DNA from: Cyanophora paradoxa
Taxonomy: Eukaryota; Glaucocystophyceae; Cyanophorales; Cyanophoraceae
Length of the DNA stretch: 64,000 nucleotides
Assembly: GCA_004431415.1 (NCBI GenBank)
Contig: QPMI01000100.1
Span: 290,908-354,907 of the forward strand
Direction of reading: 5' to 3'
Below the pieces are notes generated by a model. It saw nothing but the letters and a program-made list of their open reading frames with translations. It searched no databases and had not been told where the DNA came from. This document shows positions 21,243-31,673 of the stretch, one piece after another. The translations under genes were made by a program, and so were the position numbers. Position 1 is the first letter of the stretch. Each line of letters begins with the position of its first letter.

Positions 21243-21430
21243 CTTCTAGAGCTGGGTGCGTCTGGAGCGCTTCCAATACAAAGTACAGTTGAGGCGAACG
21301 CCGGACGCTTCAAAGACGGGTTAAAAGACGGGCCCAGCTGAGCAACTTCTTGGACCTTCCAGGGACGACACTTGTACCCCCAGCAGCCGCTGCAAAGCGG
21401 CTGCTTCGCGTTCCTGGCGGCGAGCGTGCG
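21243..21430. promoter_or_regulatory. Bidirectional promoter candidate, kinesin and transporter
   Basis: 188 bp separate the kinesin ATG (minus, 21242) from the transporter ATG (plus, 21431). Both genes must be initiated from here or from within each other. It contains AATACAAAGTACAGTTGAGG and AAAGACGGGTTAAAAGACGG. The transporter frame is open upstream to about 21350 without an ATG. Confidence 0.5.
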
Positions 21431-23524
21431 ATGCTGCGGGCCAAGGCGCTCTTCTTCGCAGCATATACCTCAATCTGCGGCGGCCCGTCGTTCCTCGCTG
21501 TGTTCCTGCGGGGCGCCGGCGTGTCGCCTGCGCAGATCGGCTTGCTGCTCGGCGTGGGCCCCTTCATTTCCGCGGGCGCCTCCGCGGCGCTCACGCTTGA
21601 GGCTGACAAGAGACGGGCCCGCAAGCGCTTCCTGATCCTGTGCGCCGACGCGCTAGCGCTGGCCATCGCTCACTGCGCGCAGCGGCGTGCTGGGTTCTGC
21701 CGTCGCTTTTCAGGTGCTTTGGATATCCGTTTTAGCTCGCAAACGCGCGACTCGCCGCAGGCGTTGGGGGCGTTCTCCACACTCCACGGGCATTTCGCGC
21801 TCGTTCTCGCGGCGTCGCTCGCGCAGTGCGTCCGCGCCCACATCTACCCCTCGATGCTCAACTTCTGGTGATCCCGCCCGCCCACGCAGGAGCATCTTCG
21901 GGAGCGTCGTGGGCCCGCTCATGGACAGCTCGGCCATCGCCATGCTGACGGCCGAGGCGAAGCTCAGGTCGCCGCTCCCCGCGCCGGGCGGCGAGCCGGC
22001 GCCCGACGAGGTCGCGGCGCGCAAGTACTCGCGCCAGCGCCTCTTTGGGACTCTCTCTTGTTGCCTCGCGACGTCCTTCGTCGGCGCCGTCTGCCACGCG
22101 CGCGGCTCCCTGCTCCCCGTATTCCCGCTCGCCGCCCTCTTCTCCGTCGTCTGCGCCCTCGTCGTCTTCCTCGTCGTACCCGGGGACGCGGACCCGCGGG
22201 CCGCGGCCGCCGCGCAGGCGGACCGCCTGATCGCCGAGCGCGCCGCCGCAGAGGCCGCGAAGGGCGGTACCCCTCCGGAGGGGGCGGACGCCGGCACCGC
22301 CCCCTCCCCCGCTCCAGTTTCAAAGGAGGAAGAGGCCTCGAAGCTGCCGTCCCCCCGCTCGCCAAGGCCGGCGGCCGTCAACGTTCCCGGTGCGACCCCC
22401 GTCCCGTCCTCAGCCACGCTTCGGCTGAAGGGCTCCGGACCCGGCGGCAGAGGGGAAGGGCGAGAAGGCGGCGGCGCCGGGCGCTAGCCCCCTCTGGAGC
22501 CTGGCCCTCAACCCCGTTCGTCCCATCTGGTGCGGGTACAGCCGAGGCTGACGGGCGCCGGCCGGCCGGCAGGCCTTCCTCACGTTCCTCGTCTTCGGGT
22601 TCCTGAACGGCGCCGGCCGCTCGGTGTCCGGTGACCCCTTCTCTCAGCTCAGACCAGCCCGCGCCGGGTGCTGAGGAGGGGTACAGGCCAGTACCTCTTC
22701 CTGTACCTCACGGAGCGGCAGAAGGCCTCCTCGCTGCTCCTGGGGCTGACCGCCCCCTTCAGCGTCGCGCTCGAGGCTGGCCGGCCGCCCGCCCGCCCGC
22801 CCCCCCGCGGCCCATCATCTTCCCACCAGGTCGCCTGCTTTGCGGCGGGCCCGATGCTGCTGGAGTGGCTCGGGCCCCCGCCCCTCCTCCTCCTCTCCCA
22901 GGCGCCCGCCCCGCCCCTCTGAGCCCGAACCCTCCTGGGATCACGCGCCCCTCCCTCAGTTCGCGCTGGCGCTGCGCTGCACGGTGTACGCCGTGCTCCC
23001 GGGGGCCCCCGACACAGCCGCCGCAGCGGCCGAGGCCTGGCCCTGGGAGCACACCGTCGTGCTCCTCGCCGAGCTCCTTCAGGTACTCTTAACTTCTACA
23101 TGGCGAGAGCCGTCTACACTGCCTTCCTTCCCCACAGGGCCTCTCGTTCGCGCTCTTCTGGATCGCGGGGGTACACATGGCCGCGAGCGTCGCGCCGGCC
23201 GGACTGGAGGCCGCCTCGCAGGGCGTCTTCCAGGCCTCCAGCGGCGCCCTCGCCAGCGGCGTCGCCGGATTCCTCGGCGGCGCCCTCTACCGTGCGAGCG
23301 AGCCCGTACCCCATCCCATCCCTTCGTTCTGAGCCCTTCCAGAGCGCTCCGGCCCGCTCGCGGTCTACCGCTGGGCCGCCGTCTCTTCCTGTGCACCCAC
23401 CCGCCCGCCCCCCTTCGAATTCTTCCTGACACGGGGGCATGCAGTCGCCGTGCTGGGGGCGCTGGCGGTGCAGCAGGCGGCGCTGCGCGTCGCCGTCGGG
23501 GGCCTCGTCAAGCGCCAGAAGTAG
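21431..23524 (+). CDS. MFS transporter, MFS_1_like/MFSD6 type
   Basis: Polytopic membrane transporter. ATG at 21431 begins MLRAKALFFAAYTSICGGPS, then LAVFLRGAGVSPAQIGLLLG and VGPFISAGASAAL, the usual opening of the MFS_1_like family. Further exons carry LVLAASLAQCVRAHIYPSML, SVVGPLMDSSAIAML, GTLSCCLATSFVGAVCHARG, LAALFSVVCALVVFLVVPG and a long cytoplasmic alanine/proline-rich loop. Then come AFLTFLVFGFLNGAGRS and GQYLFLYLTERQKASSLLLG. The late exon GLSFALFWIAGVHMAASVAP is followed by GLEAASQGVFQASSGALASG and GFLGGALY, matching the conserved MFSD6-type signature. The last exon ends LVKRQK-stop at 23522-23524. About eight GT-AG introns. Substrate unknown. Divergent from the kinesin, convergent with the EF-hand gene. 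Confidence 0.8.
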
Positions 23525-23704
23525 TAGTAGTCCTGGCCAGAGCTACAGCTAGAGATGCCCTTCGACCCGCTGTAGATTCGAAGCGGCCCTCGCCGCCGCG
23601 CGGCAGCACAGAGCCCGAGAGACAATCTTCCCCGCGTGTGCGTGTTGCGCTACACTCGGGCACAGGGGAGGGAGGGAGCCAGGGGGCCCAGGCTTCGAAG
23701 CCCC
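23525..23704. other. Short convergent 3' intergenic region
   Basis: 180 bp lie between the transporter stop and the EF-hand gene stop. No AATAAA-type polyadenylation signal is evident on either strand. Confidence 0.4.
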
Positions 23705-25424
23705 TCACAGGTTGTCGAACTCGAACTGCGCCTCGCCGTCCCCCTCCGGCTCCTCCTCGGGGGCGGGCCCGGCGGCGCCGGCGCCGGCGCCCGGCTGCGC
23801 CTCGGGCTCCAGGCCGCCGCTGAAGTCCATCCCGGGCTCCGTGATGAAGTCCGCCTCCTCGTCCTCGTCCTCGTCGTCCTCGTCGTCGTCCTTCTTGCCG
23901 CCCTTGGCGGCGAACGAGCGCGAATCGATCACGACGTAGCGCCCGTCGTCCTCCTCCTCCTCGCCCTCGCCCTCCTCGCCCTCGATCTCCTCGACGGGTA
24001 CGTCCCGCGGGCCGTTGTCCTGCCCCATACCCGACCACGTCGTCGCCCGCGTCATCTTGAACCTGCGAATTCCGTACCCCCCGCATCAGAAACACGGTAC
24101 CCCCCTCCCTCTTCCCCCCCTCCCCCTCATGACGCACCACTCGGACTTGTCGACGTGGTTATCGGTGTCCTCGTCGAACTTGGCCATCGCCTGCCGGAGA
24201 TCATTCGGGTCCACCATATCCGAGAAGCGCGCCTGCACAAAAAAGCTGTAGTTAGACGCGAGGCCCGAAACGTGTACCCCCCCCCTCCCCGCAAGGAGGG
24301 CCGGGCGCGCCGCGACGAGGTCGAAGGGTACGTCCTGGCTGAGGAACACGATCTCGAGCTCGGCGAGGGAGAGCGTCCCGTCCGCATGCACCTCGCCCTT
24401 CTCGAGCGCCGGCGCGGGGCCCTCCTCCCACTCCCGCATCGCCTCCTCGTGCGCGGCGCGCGCCTCCGCCTTGGCGGACTCCGTCAGGTCGCCGAACTTG
24501 TTGCGCTGCGCCTCGAGGGGCTCCGGGGGCGGGCCCTTCTTCCCGTCGATCCCGTCGTCCGACATGGCGAGAAACTCTGCGGAGGGGCCGCTCGAGGACC
24601 CGGGGGCAAGAACGAGAGATTCGCGAGCGCACCGCCCTTGTTGACGAACTTGTCCTTGTTCACGTCCATGCTGCGCGCCGGCTCACGAGGTCACGCGCGG
24701 CGCCGGCGGCGGGCCGGTCGGATATCGATGGGGCGGGGCCCGGCCGGCTGCTCGCACCGGCGCATGTTGTTGGTGATCCAGGCCTCGTCGGCGCCCATCT
24801 CGCGCAGGAAGCTGCGCGCGGCCCGGCCGCCGCGCTCAGAGGCGGCGGCGGGGCCTCGAAAGACCGCCCGCCACGCGCACCTTCGCGCATCGTCGAGGGG
24901 GATCTGCGGCAAGGGGCGGGTCAGCGAGGAGCTAAGCGCGGCAAACGATCCGAGCGGACCTTTCCTGAGAAGTAGTCCTTCAGCAGGGCCGCCTGCGCGC
25001 CCAGTGTCAGCAACTGCCGCAGCAACGGCGCCGCCGTTGCTGCCGCCGGGAAACCAGCGGCGGGGGCGTGGGCCCGGGCAGCCGCGAGAGGCGCATCGGC
25101 ATTGGAAACCTAGCTCCGGCGGCACCACTCGCGCCGCCCGCCCGGCGCGCCGGCCGCCCGCCTAAGCCCCCTTCACCCCAGCCCAGCGTTCCCGGCGTCG
25201 CGGCGCACATCAAGCTGGAACTCCTGCGCCTGAGGCTTCGCGAAGCAGCTCCCGCCGCGACACATGAGCTCGCCGTGCTGCTGGGCGGTTAGTCCGCGCT
25301 GACGTCGTGTTCGTGGTGTGCGGGCTGAGACCTCTTCGGGGTCGTATTCGATGATCGGCACGTTGCTGCAGGTCCCGTCCGGGCAGGAGGCGTCGCCGTC
25401 GTCGGGGTTGAGAAGCGGCCGCAT
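23705..25424 (-). CDS. EF-hand calcium-binding protein with acidic tail
   Basis: Likely calcium-binding protein. ATG at 25424 gives MRPLLNPDDGDASCPDGTCS and IIEYDPEE, then small exons QHGELMCRGGSCF, LLTLGAQAALLKDYFSGK, IPLDDAR and SFLREMGADEAWITNNM. The EF-hand loop DVNKDKFVNKGE is split by an intron after G (donor GTGCGC) and continues FLAMSDDGIDGKKGP. A degenerate hand lies around HADGTLSLAELEIVF, and a second canonical loop, DEDTDNHVDKSE, comes near ARFSDMVDPNDLRQAMAKF. The last exon is strongly acidic (EEIEGEEGEGEEEEDDG, then DDDEDDEDEDEEADF) and ends EAQFEFDNL. No clear signal peptide or ER-retention end. It resembles CREC or nucleobindin-like proteins only in general layout; the family is not assigned. 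Confidence 0.7.
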
Positions 25425-25454
25425 CACTGTACCCGGGCGTTGGCGCGAATTTCG
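25425..25454. promoter_or_regulatory. 30-bp gap between divergent start codons
   Basis: Only 30 bp separate the EF-hand gene ATG (minus, 25424) from the LRR gene ATG (plus, 25455). If both starts are right, each promoter lies inside the other gene and the 5' untranslated regions overlap. Confidence 0.5.
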
Positions 25455-28400
25455 ATGCCGCCGGCGCTTCGGGACAGCCGCGAGGGCGGTCTGCAGGATG
25501 CGCGAGCCTCAGCCTCAACGGCCGCGCCCGTGATTCGGGCCGGCCCGGGGGTCAAGGTGCGGTGGACACGGGCGTCGCGCTGCTCGCCTGACGCGCTTGC
25601 GCCCCCCGCAGCTCTCCGAGGCCATCGCGGAGGCACTCTTGGTCGGGAGGTGCGCAAATCTGAGCACGCCGGCTCCCTGCCGCCTTAGCTAGCTTCAAAA
25701 GCGGGGACGCCTTTCAAGCTCCGCTCGCCCCCGCCGCCTCCGTCCACACACGCCACGCGTCTCAGGCCCGAGAAGATCTCGCTCGCCTTCCGTCAGATCG
25801 AGGAGATCGACGAGGTCAGCCGGCTTTTGAAGCAGGGGAGCTGCGCGCCCTTTTCGACGAGAGCCGCGCCGCCGCAGGTCGACGTGCGGTTCCGATACGC
25901 GACGTCGCTGCTGCTCAGCCAGAACCGCATCGCCTCCGTGAGCGGCCTGCTCCAATTCTCGCAGCTAAAGGTCCGCCGGGGTGGGGCGCGGCCGGCAGGG
26001 CGCTCGAGCCTGACCCGCGCCGCCCGCCCGCCAGTCCCTGAGCCTCAGCTACAATCGGATCGCGGAGCTGAGCGAGATCGACTGCCTCGCGAACCTGCAG
26101 GGCCTGGAGCGGATCTCCCTGGAGGGAAACCCCGTCCGCGCGGCCCCGGGCTGCCGCACGCGCCTCGTCGCCGGCCTCCCGCGCCTCCGCTACATCGACG
26201 GGGAGCTGGTCACGCAGGAGGAGCGCGCGGACGCAGGCGCCGCGGTCGCGCTCACGGAGGAGGCCGTACCCTTCCTCCTCATCGTCGGCCGCCACGCCGA
26301 GGAGCTGCGCCGCTCCGTCCTACGCCGCCGCCTCAAGCTCGAGCTCTTCTCCCGCGCGTGCGCCTTTCTAACTCTGCGCCCGACGCGCCCGCCCGCCAGG
26401 CCGTACGCCGACCGGCCGCCCGCCGGCAGGTACGGGACGCACGCGGTCTTCTGGCCGGCGCACGCCGTGACGGACGGGCCGGAGCTGGGGCCCACGACCC
26501 CTCCGCCCTCCGTCCTGCGCGGTCCGCCGGCCGCGCCTCGCTCGCGCCCCGCCCCGCCGCTCAGGCTCGGGCGAGCAGAGGCGGAGGCGCCTGACACGGA
26601 CCCCCACAAGCGCGTCTCGCCGCGGCGGGTCCTCGAGTTCGTCCGCAGGAGCACGGCGCTCTTCGGCGAGGCGGCCGAGAGGCCGCCGGCGCCGGCGCTG
26701 GCGGGGGAGGAGGTGGAGGCGGCGGGGCGGGACCTGCAGAAGCGGATCGTGTACGGGAACCCCCGCCTCCTGGACTGGCTCGCCTCCACGTCCAAGTTCG
26801 GGCGGCCGCCCGCCGACCCGCCGTTCTACGTGTGAGTGCGGGCGGCGGGCGACGGGCGCCCTGCGGCTGAAATGAACGGCCCCGCAGCCTGCACGACGAC
26901 TCGGACTACCTGAGGGCCCTCTGGCGGGCCCTGTGGGAGCCCCGCGCCCGCCTCCGTGCGCCCTACGCTCAGTTCAGTTCAGTTCAGCTCACCTGAGCTC
27001 ATCTGAGCCTGCCTCCTCAGAGCGGCTGGAGGCGGAGGCGCGGCAGCTGGCGGGGCTGAACCCGCTCGCGCTGACGGCGGGCGGCGTGCCGGGCCGCTCG
27101 CGCGGGGATCGGGAGGGGCGGCCGCACCCCGCGCGGGCCTGGGAAGCCGTGCGGGAGCGGGGGGTGCCCCAGGAATCTGAAGCTTCCGCGCGCTTCGAGG
27201 TGCGCTTTCCTCCTTGAACCCTCCGCGCCGCGGCCGCTTACTTTCGGGGGCCGCAGCTTCTGGAGCAGCGGGAGCGGGGGTACAGGGCGGCGCTCTACCG
27301 AGCGCAGGCGCGGGCGCACCGGGACCGGCCCTCTCGGGACTTCCAGGCGCAAGCCCAGGCCCCCGTCGAGATCCCTCCGAGCCCGGAGGGGGGCCTGGGC
27401 CTCGCGCCCGAGGCGCGGGGCCGCTTCGAGGGCCTGCGGGACGCGGCGCGGATCCTCTCGGCGGACCTGGAGGCGACGCGGGAGGCCCTGGAGGAGGCGA
27501 GGCGCCGCCTGGAGGCCGCCAAGGGCGTCACGGGCGCGCAGTCGATCCTCATCGGCCAGCTCAAGGCCGAGGCGCGCCTTTCTCCTTCCTTTTCGCTTAA
27601 GCGTTCTTAGCTAAGCTTAAGCTAAAGCGTTCTTAGCTAAGCTGAAGCTAAAGCGTTCTGAGCTAAGCTTAAGCTAAAGCGTTTTAAGCTAAGCTTAAGC
27701 GTAAGCATTTCAAGCTCCGGCGGTCCTCTGAGTCCCGAGGCAGGTGGAGGAGCTGAGGAGGGCGGACGAGGCGCGGCGGGACCGGCGGGAGCGGCGGGTG
27801 CGGCCCTGCCCTTGCCCCCGTCCTCATTTTAGGCTTAAGCTCACACACGCGCTTCCTGCAGGACGTTCTGGAGGGCGTGGTGGAGGAGGTGCGGAGGGCC
27901 CGCGAGGCGCGCCTGCTCTCCGAGGCCTTCTCCGCGTGGCGCATGGCCTGCCGCGGCCCGCCCGCCGACCAGCGCGTGCGTACCCCGGGCCCCCCTTCAT
28001 CCTCCGCACCACGTCCTTCTTATCTAATCTAATCTAATCTATCTACCACCGCCCGCCGGCCAGCGCGTGCGCACCACTCTAATCTTCCTTACGCACCACG
28101 TCCTCCTAATCTAATCTAGTCCAATCTAATTTTCATCTTCCCTCCTTTCCTTTCTCGATCGCCCTCCGAAGGCGCGGACGCACTACGAGCGGCGGGCGAA
28201 GCGGGCGTGCTTCGTGGCGCTGCGGCGGGTGGCCCGCGACGAGCGCGGCGAGCGGCGCCGCGTCCTCAAGCGCGTCATGCAGGCCCTCTACACGAACGTT
28301 CGCCTCCGGTGCGCCCCCCCCCTCCCCCCGGCCCTTCTTCTCCTCCGTACCCCTCTTCTTCTTCTTCCTTCCTGACTTGGGTCCGGCAGGCGCCTAAAGC

Positions 28401-29280
28401 GGGCGCTGCTCGCGAGGGTCGAGAACCACTACAAGCACAAGACCTGGCGGAACGTCCTCCTCACCTGGGGTACATGGTCTCTCTGATCTGATCTGATCTG
28501 ATCTGATCTGATCCGATCCGATCCGATCTGAACTGACCTGAACTCTCGCGCGCAGCGGCGGCCGCGAGGCTGCACAACGACGCGCTGGACGGGTTCGCCG
28601 TCGCGCGGTTCGCGCGGAGCACAAAGCGGCAGGCGCTGCGGGCCTGGCGGGACTGGGCGGGGCGGCGGAGGCGCAAGCTATTCGCCATCGTGCACGCGAT
28701 CCGCCGAACGAAGCGGCGCGCCTTCGAGGCGTGGCGCCGCGCCGCGGGTCTGCGCCGGGGCGCCCTCCGAAAGTCTCAGGTCCTGCGGGGCATCCACGCC
28801 GCCCGGTGCGCCCCTTTGGCTGGATTTCCACGCTAGTCCTGTCTTTACGCGCGCGGCGCCAGGCTCCTTCGGCAGACATGGCAGGCGTGGCGCTTGGCTC
28901 TGATAGCGGCAGGGTGAGCTCACTCTACCCCTCCGGCCCTCAGACGAGCGCTCCTCACGGGCGGGGTAGGACCGGTCCGCGGAGGAGGCGCCTGGCCGCG
29001 GCGGCGGCGGAGGTTAGGGCCGGCAGGCCGGGAACCGCCCGGGGGGTACCGGCGCGGGGCGGCCGCCCCGGGTCCGCGCCCCCGGCGCGCCCCGCCGCGA
29101 GGCCGGGGTCCGCCCCGCCCGCGAACCCCCGGCTGCGGTCCCAGATCGGACGGATCGCCGTGGCGCCGGCCATCCGATCCGCGGCGCCCAACGGGGACAT
29201 CTCGCGCGCCGTCGCCCGGGCTGTCAACCTGCTTGCCCGCACCGCCTCCATTGCGCCGGCGCCGGCGCCGGCGCCTCTAG
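25455..29280 (+). CDS. Leucine-rich repeat, coiled-coil, Sfi1-like protein
   Basis: Probable centrosome/basal-body structural protein. ATG at 25455 (MPPALRDSREGGLQDARAS) splices in frame into LSEAIAEALLVGRPEKISLA and FRQIEEIDE. Leucine-rich repeats follow: LLLSQNRIASVSGLLQFSQL, SLSYNRIAELSEIDCLANLQ, LERISLEGNPVRAAPG and the LRR cap RLRYIDGELVTQEER. Middle exons include GRYGTHAVFWPAHAV and KRIVYGNPRLLDWLAST. A coiled coil covers FEGLRDAARILSADLEATRE. The C-terminal part has repeated tryptophan units of Sfi1/centrin-binding type: AFSAWRMACR, FVALRRVARD, TWRNVLLTW, ALRAWRDWAG, AFEAWRRAAG and TWQAWRLALI. The last exon is uncertain: the phase-matched frame stops at 29280, another frame at 29351. 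Introns carry minisatellites. The product could act with the Rotatin-like protein in this window; that is inference. Confidence 0.7.
27590..27715. repeat. Intronic AAGCTTAAGC minisatellite
   Basis: Four imperfect units of about 31 bp (GCTAAAGCGTTCTTAGCTAA type) lie in an intron of the LRR/Sfi1-like gene. They are AT-richer than their surroundings. Confidence 0.85.
28018..28130. repeat. Intronic TCTAA microsatellite
   Basis: Runs of TCTAATCTAATCTAATC lie on both sides of a second copy of GCCAGCGCGTGCG. The block looks like a local duplication of an exon end plus intron start (compare 27966-28015 with 28060-28110). Confidence 0.6.
28482..28530. repeat. Intronic CTGAT/CCGAT microsatellite
   Basis: About nine 5-bp units (CTGAT changing to CCGAT) fill an intron of the LRR/Sfi1-like gene. 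Confidence 0.85.
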
Positions 29281-29377
29281 CCCCGCCCCGCGGTACGCCC
29301 CGCGGCCGGCAGCAGGGCATTCCGGTAGCGTGTAGCGTTGTAAATGTATAGCCTTTCGCCACAAGCACGGGGACTCG

Positions 29378-29935
29378 GGCGGCGAGGCGGGGCGCGCCGC
29401 GGCGGGGCGGGGCGGGCAGGGGCCGGCGCGGGGCCCGGCGCGATTCGGCCTGTGCGCGGGCGTCAGCGCAGCTCGCGGCGGGCGGGAAGGCGGCGAGGGC
29501 GGCGCGAACCTGGCCTTAGGCCCGTCGGCGAGGCGGGGCGCGCCGCGGCAGGGCGGGGCCGCCGGGCGGGCGGGGCATGATGTGCCTAGCCTAGTAGATA
29601 GCGCGCTATACAGCTGTACTACGGTAGGCCATCGGCTCCGGATCCAGTGAGCAACTACCGCGGGCTGAGGCCAGGTCCGCGCCGCCCCCGCCGCCTCCCC
29701 GCCCGCCGCGAGCCGCGCTGATGCCCGCGCGCAGGCCGGATCGCGCCCTGCGCCGGCCCCTGCCCGCCCCGCCCGCCGCGGCGCGCCCCGCCTCGCCGAC
29801 GGGGCTGAGGCCAGGTCCGCGCCACCCCCGCCGCCTCCCCGCCCGCCGCGTTCCGCGCTGACGCCCGCGCACAGGCCGGATCGCGCCCCGCGCCGGCCCC
29901 TGTCCGCCCCGCCCCGCCGCTGCGCATCCCGCCTT
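29378..29935. repeat. GC-rich repeat, one direct and two inverted copies
   Basis: A GC-rich unit of about 145 bp (with GGCGAGGCGGGGCGCGCCGC, and GCGATTCGGCCTGTGCGCGG) occurs once in forward orientation at about 29378-29530. It occurs twice in tandem in reverse orientation at about 29664-29800 and 29805-29935. The inverted arrangement around a spacer of about 130 bp can form a large stem. No open frame is credible. Confidence 0.75.
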
Positions 29936-30069
29936 GCATCCCTGTCCTTCTTGAAAACCACACTCGAGCACATACACTACAGAAATACGTATACAGAAAA
30001 TACAGAAGAGCGAGACCGAAAAATCGCGACGAGCGAGGCCGGCGATAAAATTTTGGGAGAGAATTCGAA

Positions 30070-30500
30070 CTCGGGGCCGGGCCCAATTTTTGCAAGCGTT
30101 TGCCGATTTTGACATTTCCCCCCGAACTTCGGAATTCGCGCACAATCTCGAGAATCACGGATATTCCGGCGAAATTCTGGTGAGATTCTGGCGAGAATTC
30201 GGGCCACGACGGTTTCCGGTTTCGACATTTCCCCCGAATTCGCGCACAATCTCGAGAATCACAGATATTCCGGCGAATTTCTGGTGAGATTCTGGCGAGA
30301 ATTCGGGCCACGCCGGTTTCCGGTTTTGACATTTAATTCCCCCTAAAATCGCGCACAATCTCGAGAATCACGAAGATTCTGGCGAAATTCTGGTGAGATG
30401 AGCCGGGGCCCCGGTTTTGACATCATACCCATTATCTTCTCGAATCTCGACACTGACGTTACCCATGGAATATACGCACAATCTCAAGACAATGTCCAGA
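30070..30500. repeat. Tandem repeat of about 105 to 123 bp, four units
   Basis: GCGCACAATCTCGAGAATCA recurs at 30138, 30242 and 30351, and in diverged form (CGCACAATCTCAAGAC) at about 30475. Units share ATTCTGGCGAGAATTCGGGC and GGTTTCCGGTTTTGACATTT. Lower GC than the flanks; non-coding. Confidence 0.85.
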
Positions 30501-30689
30501 ATTCACTATAGTTGTCAAGACAATGTCAAGACTTGTAGGAACGAGATTTCGGAAATAAGTGAGGCGAAGTGCCGCCCAGTGCCGCAGTGCCCCACCAAGG
30601 CCGAAAGCTAGTCAAATCACACCGAAGTCTCTGTACACATTGACTGTTGTACACATCCTCCCCACCAAGCTGCAGAGGGTCGCGCCGTC

Positions 30690-31370
30690 GCCCACCGAAA
30701 GCCGCGCCGCCACCACCTACGCCTCCTGCCCGCCCAGAGGGCCGCGCCGTCGCCCGCCGCGAGCCGCGCCGCCACGCTGCCGCCCGCCGCGCCTTCGCCC
30801 CGCCCGGCGAGCCGCGCAGCCGCCCACTGCGCCTCCGCCCGGTGCTGCGAGCCGGCGCCGCGGCTCCGCCACCGCGCCTCCGCCCCGGGTCGTGCCGCGC
30901 CGCCGCCTGCTGAGGCAGCCCCTCACCGCGCCTCCGGCCCGCCCGGCGAGCTGCGCGGCCGCCTGGCGAGCTGCGCCGCCCTCGCCGCGCCTCCGGCCAG
31001 CCCGGCGAGCCGCGCGGCCGCCCGCCGCGCCTCCGCGCTGTGCGGCAAGCCGTGCCGCCGCCCGCGCTGCCTCCGCCCCGCCCAGCGAGCCGCGGCGCGC
31101 GCCGCGCCTCCTGCCCGCCCAGAGGGCCACGCCGTCGCCCGCCGCGAGCCGCGCCGCCGCGCTCTCGCCCGCAGCGCCTCCGCAACGCCCAGCGAGCCGC
31201 GGCGCCGCCCCCCGCGCCTCCGCCCCGTGCTGCGAGCCGGCGCCGACGCCCGCCGCGCCTCCGCCCCGCGGCCCCCGCCGGGTCGAGCCCCGCCGCCGCA
31301 TGCTGCGCCTCCGTCCCGCCCGGCGAGCCGCGCGGCCGCCTGCCGAAGGCGCCGCGGCGCCTCCACGACT
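30690..31370. repeat. GC-rich minisatellite of about 40-bp units
   Basis: Degenerate repeats of a unit like CGCCTCCGCCCCGCCCGGCG followed by AGCCGCGCGGCCGCC are open in several frames on both strands. This makes long spurious ORFs. Repetition and lack of any non-repeat codons argue against a gene. Confidence 0.8.
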
Positions 31371-31606
31371 GAGGCAACTGCAGATCTAGACGCGTGTAGC
31401 AATCAATGCGTTGCACGGCCCCACGAATTGTCTATGAGGGAACGACTCTTTGCTGCGTAAACCGTTCGCACCGCTTGCTGTTAGGCCGGGCCTTGCATGG
31501 AAATGTTGTGGCGCGTCGACGTCAACGTTACGTCTGCGTAGCGCGCATCATCGGCCGGGGGGTGGGGTTGCTCAGGCTATCATCAGTAACGACAAGAAGC
31601 GATCCA

Positions 31607-31673
31607 GCGCGGCCGGGAACTGGCCAAGAGAGCAGCCGCTGCGTATTGCCGGCTGCTCTCTTCCCGGCCGCGC
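31607..31673. other. Long GC-rich hairpin
   Basis: GCGCGGCCGGGAA and GAGAGCAGCCG on the left pair perfectly with CGGCTGCTCTC and TTCCCGGCCGCGC on the right. This gives 24 paired bases with an 8-nt bulge (CTGGCCAA) and an 11-nt loop-side segment. Confidence 0.8.

Noticed and set aside
30526-31416. Long open frames on both strands, arginine/alanine/glycine-rich
   Set aside because: They result from a GC-rich minisatellite open in several frames; no non-repeat domain or splice support.
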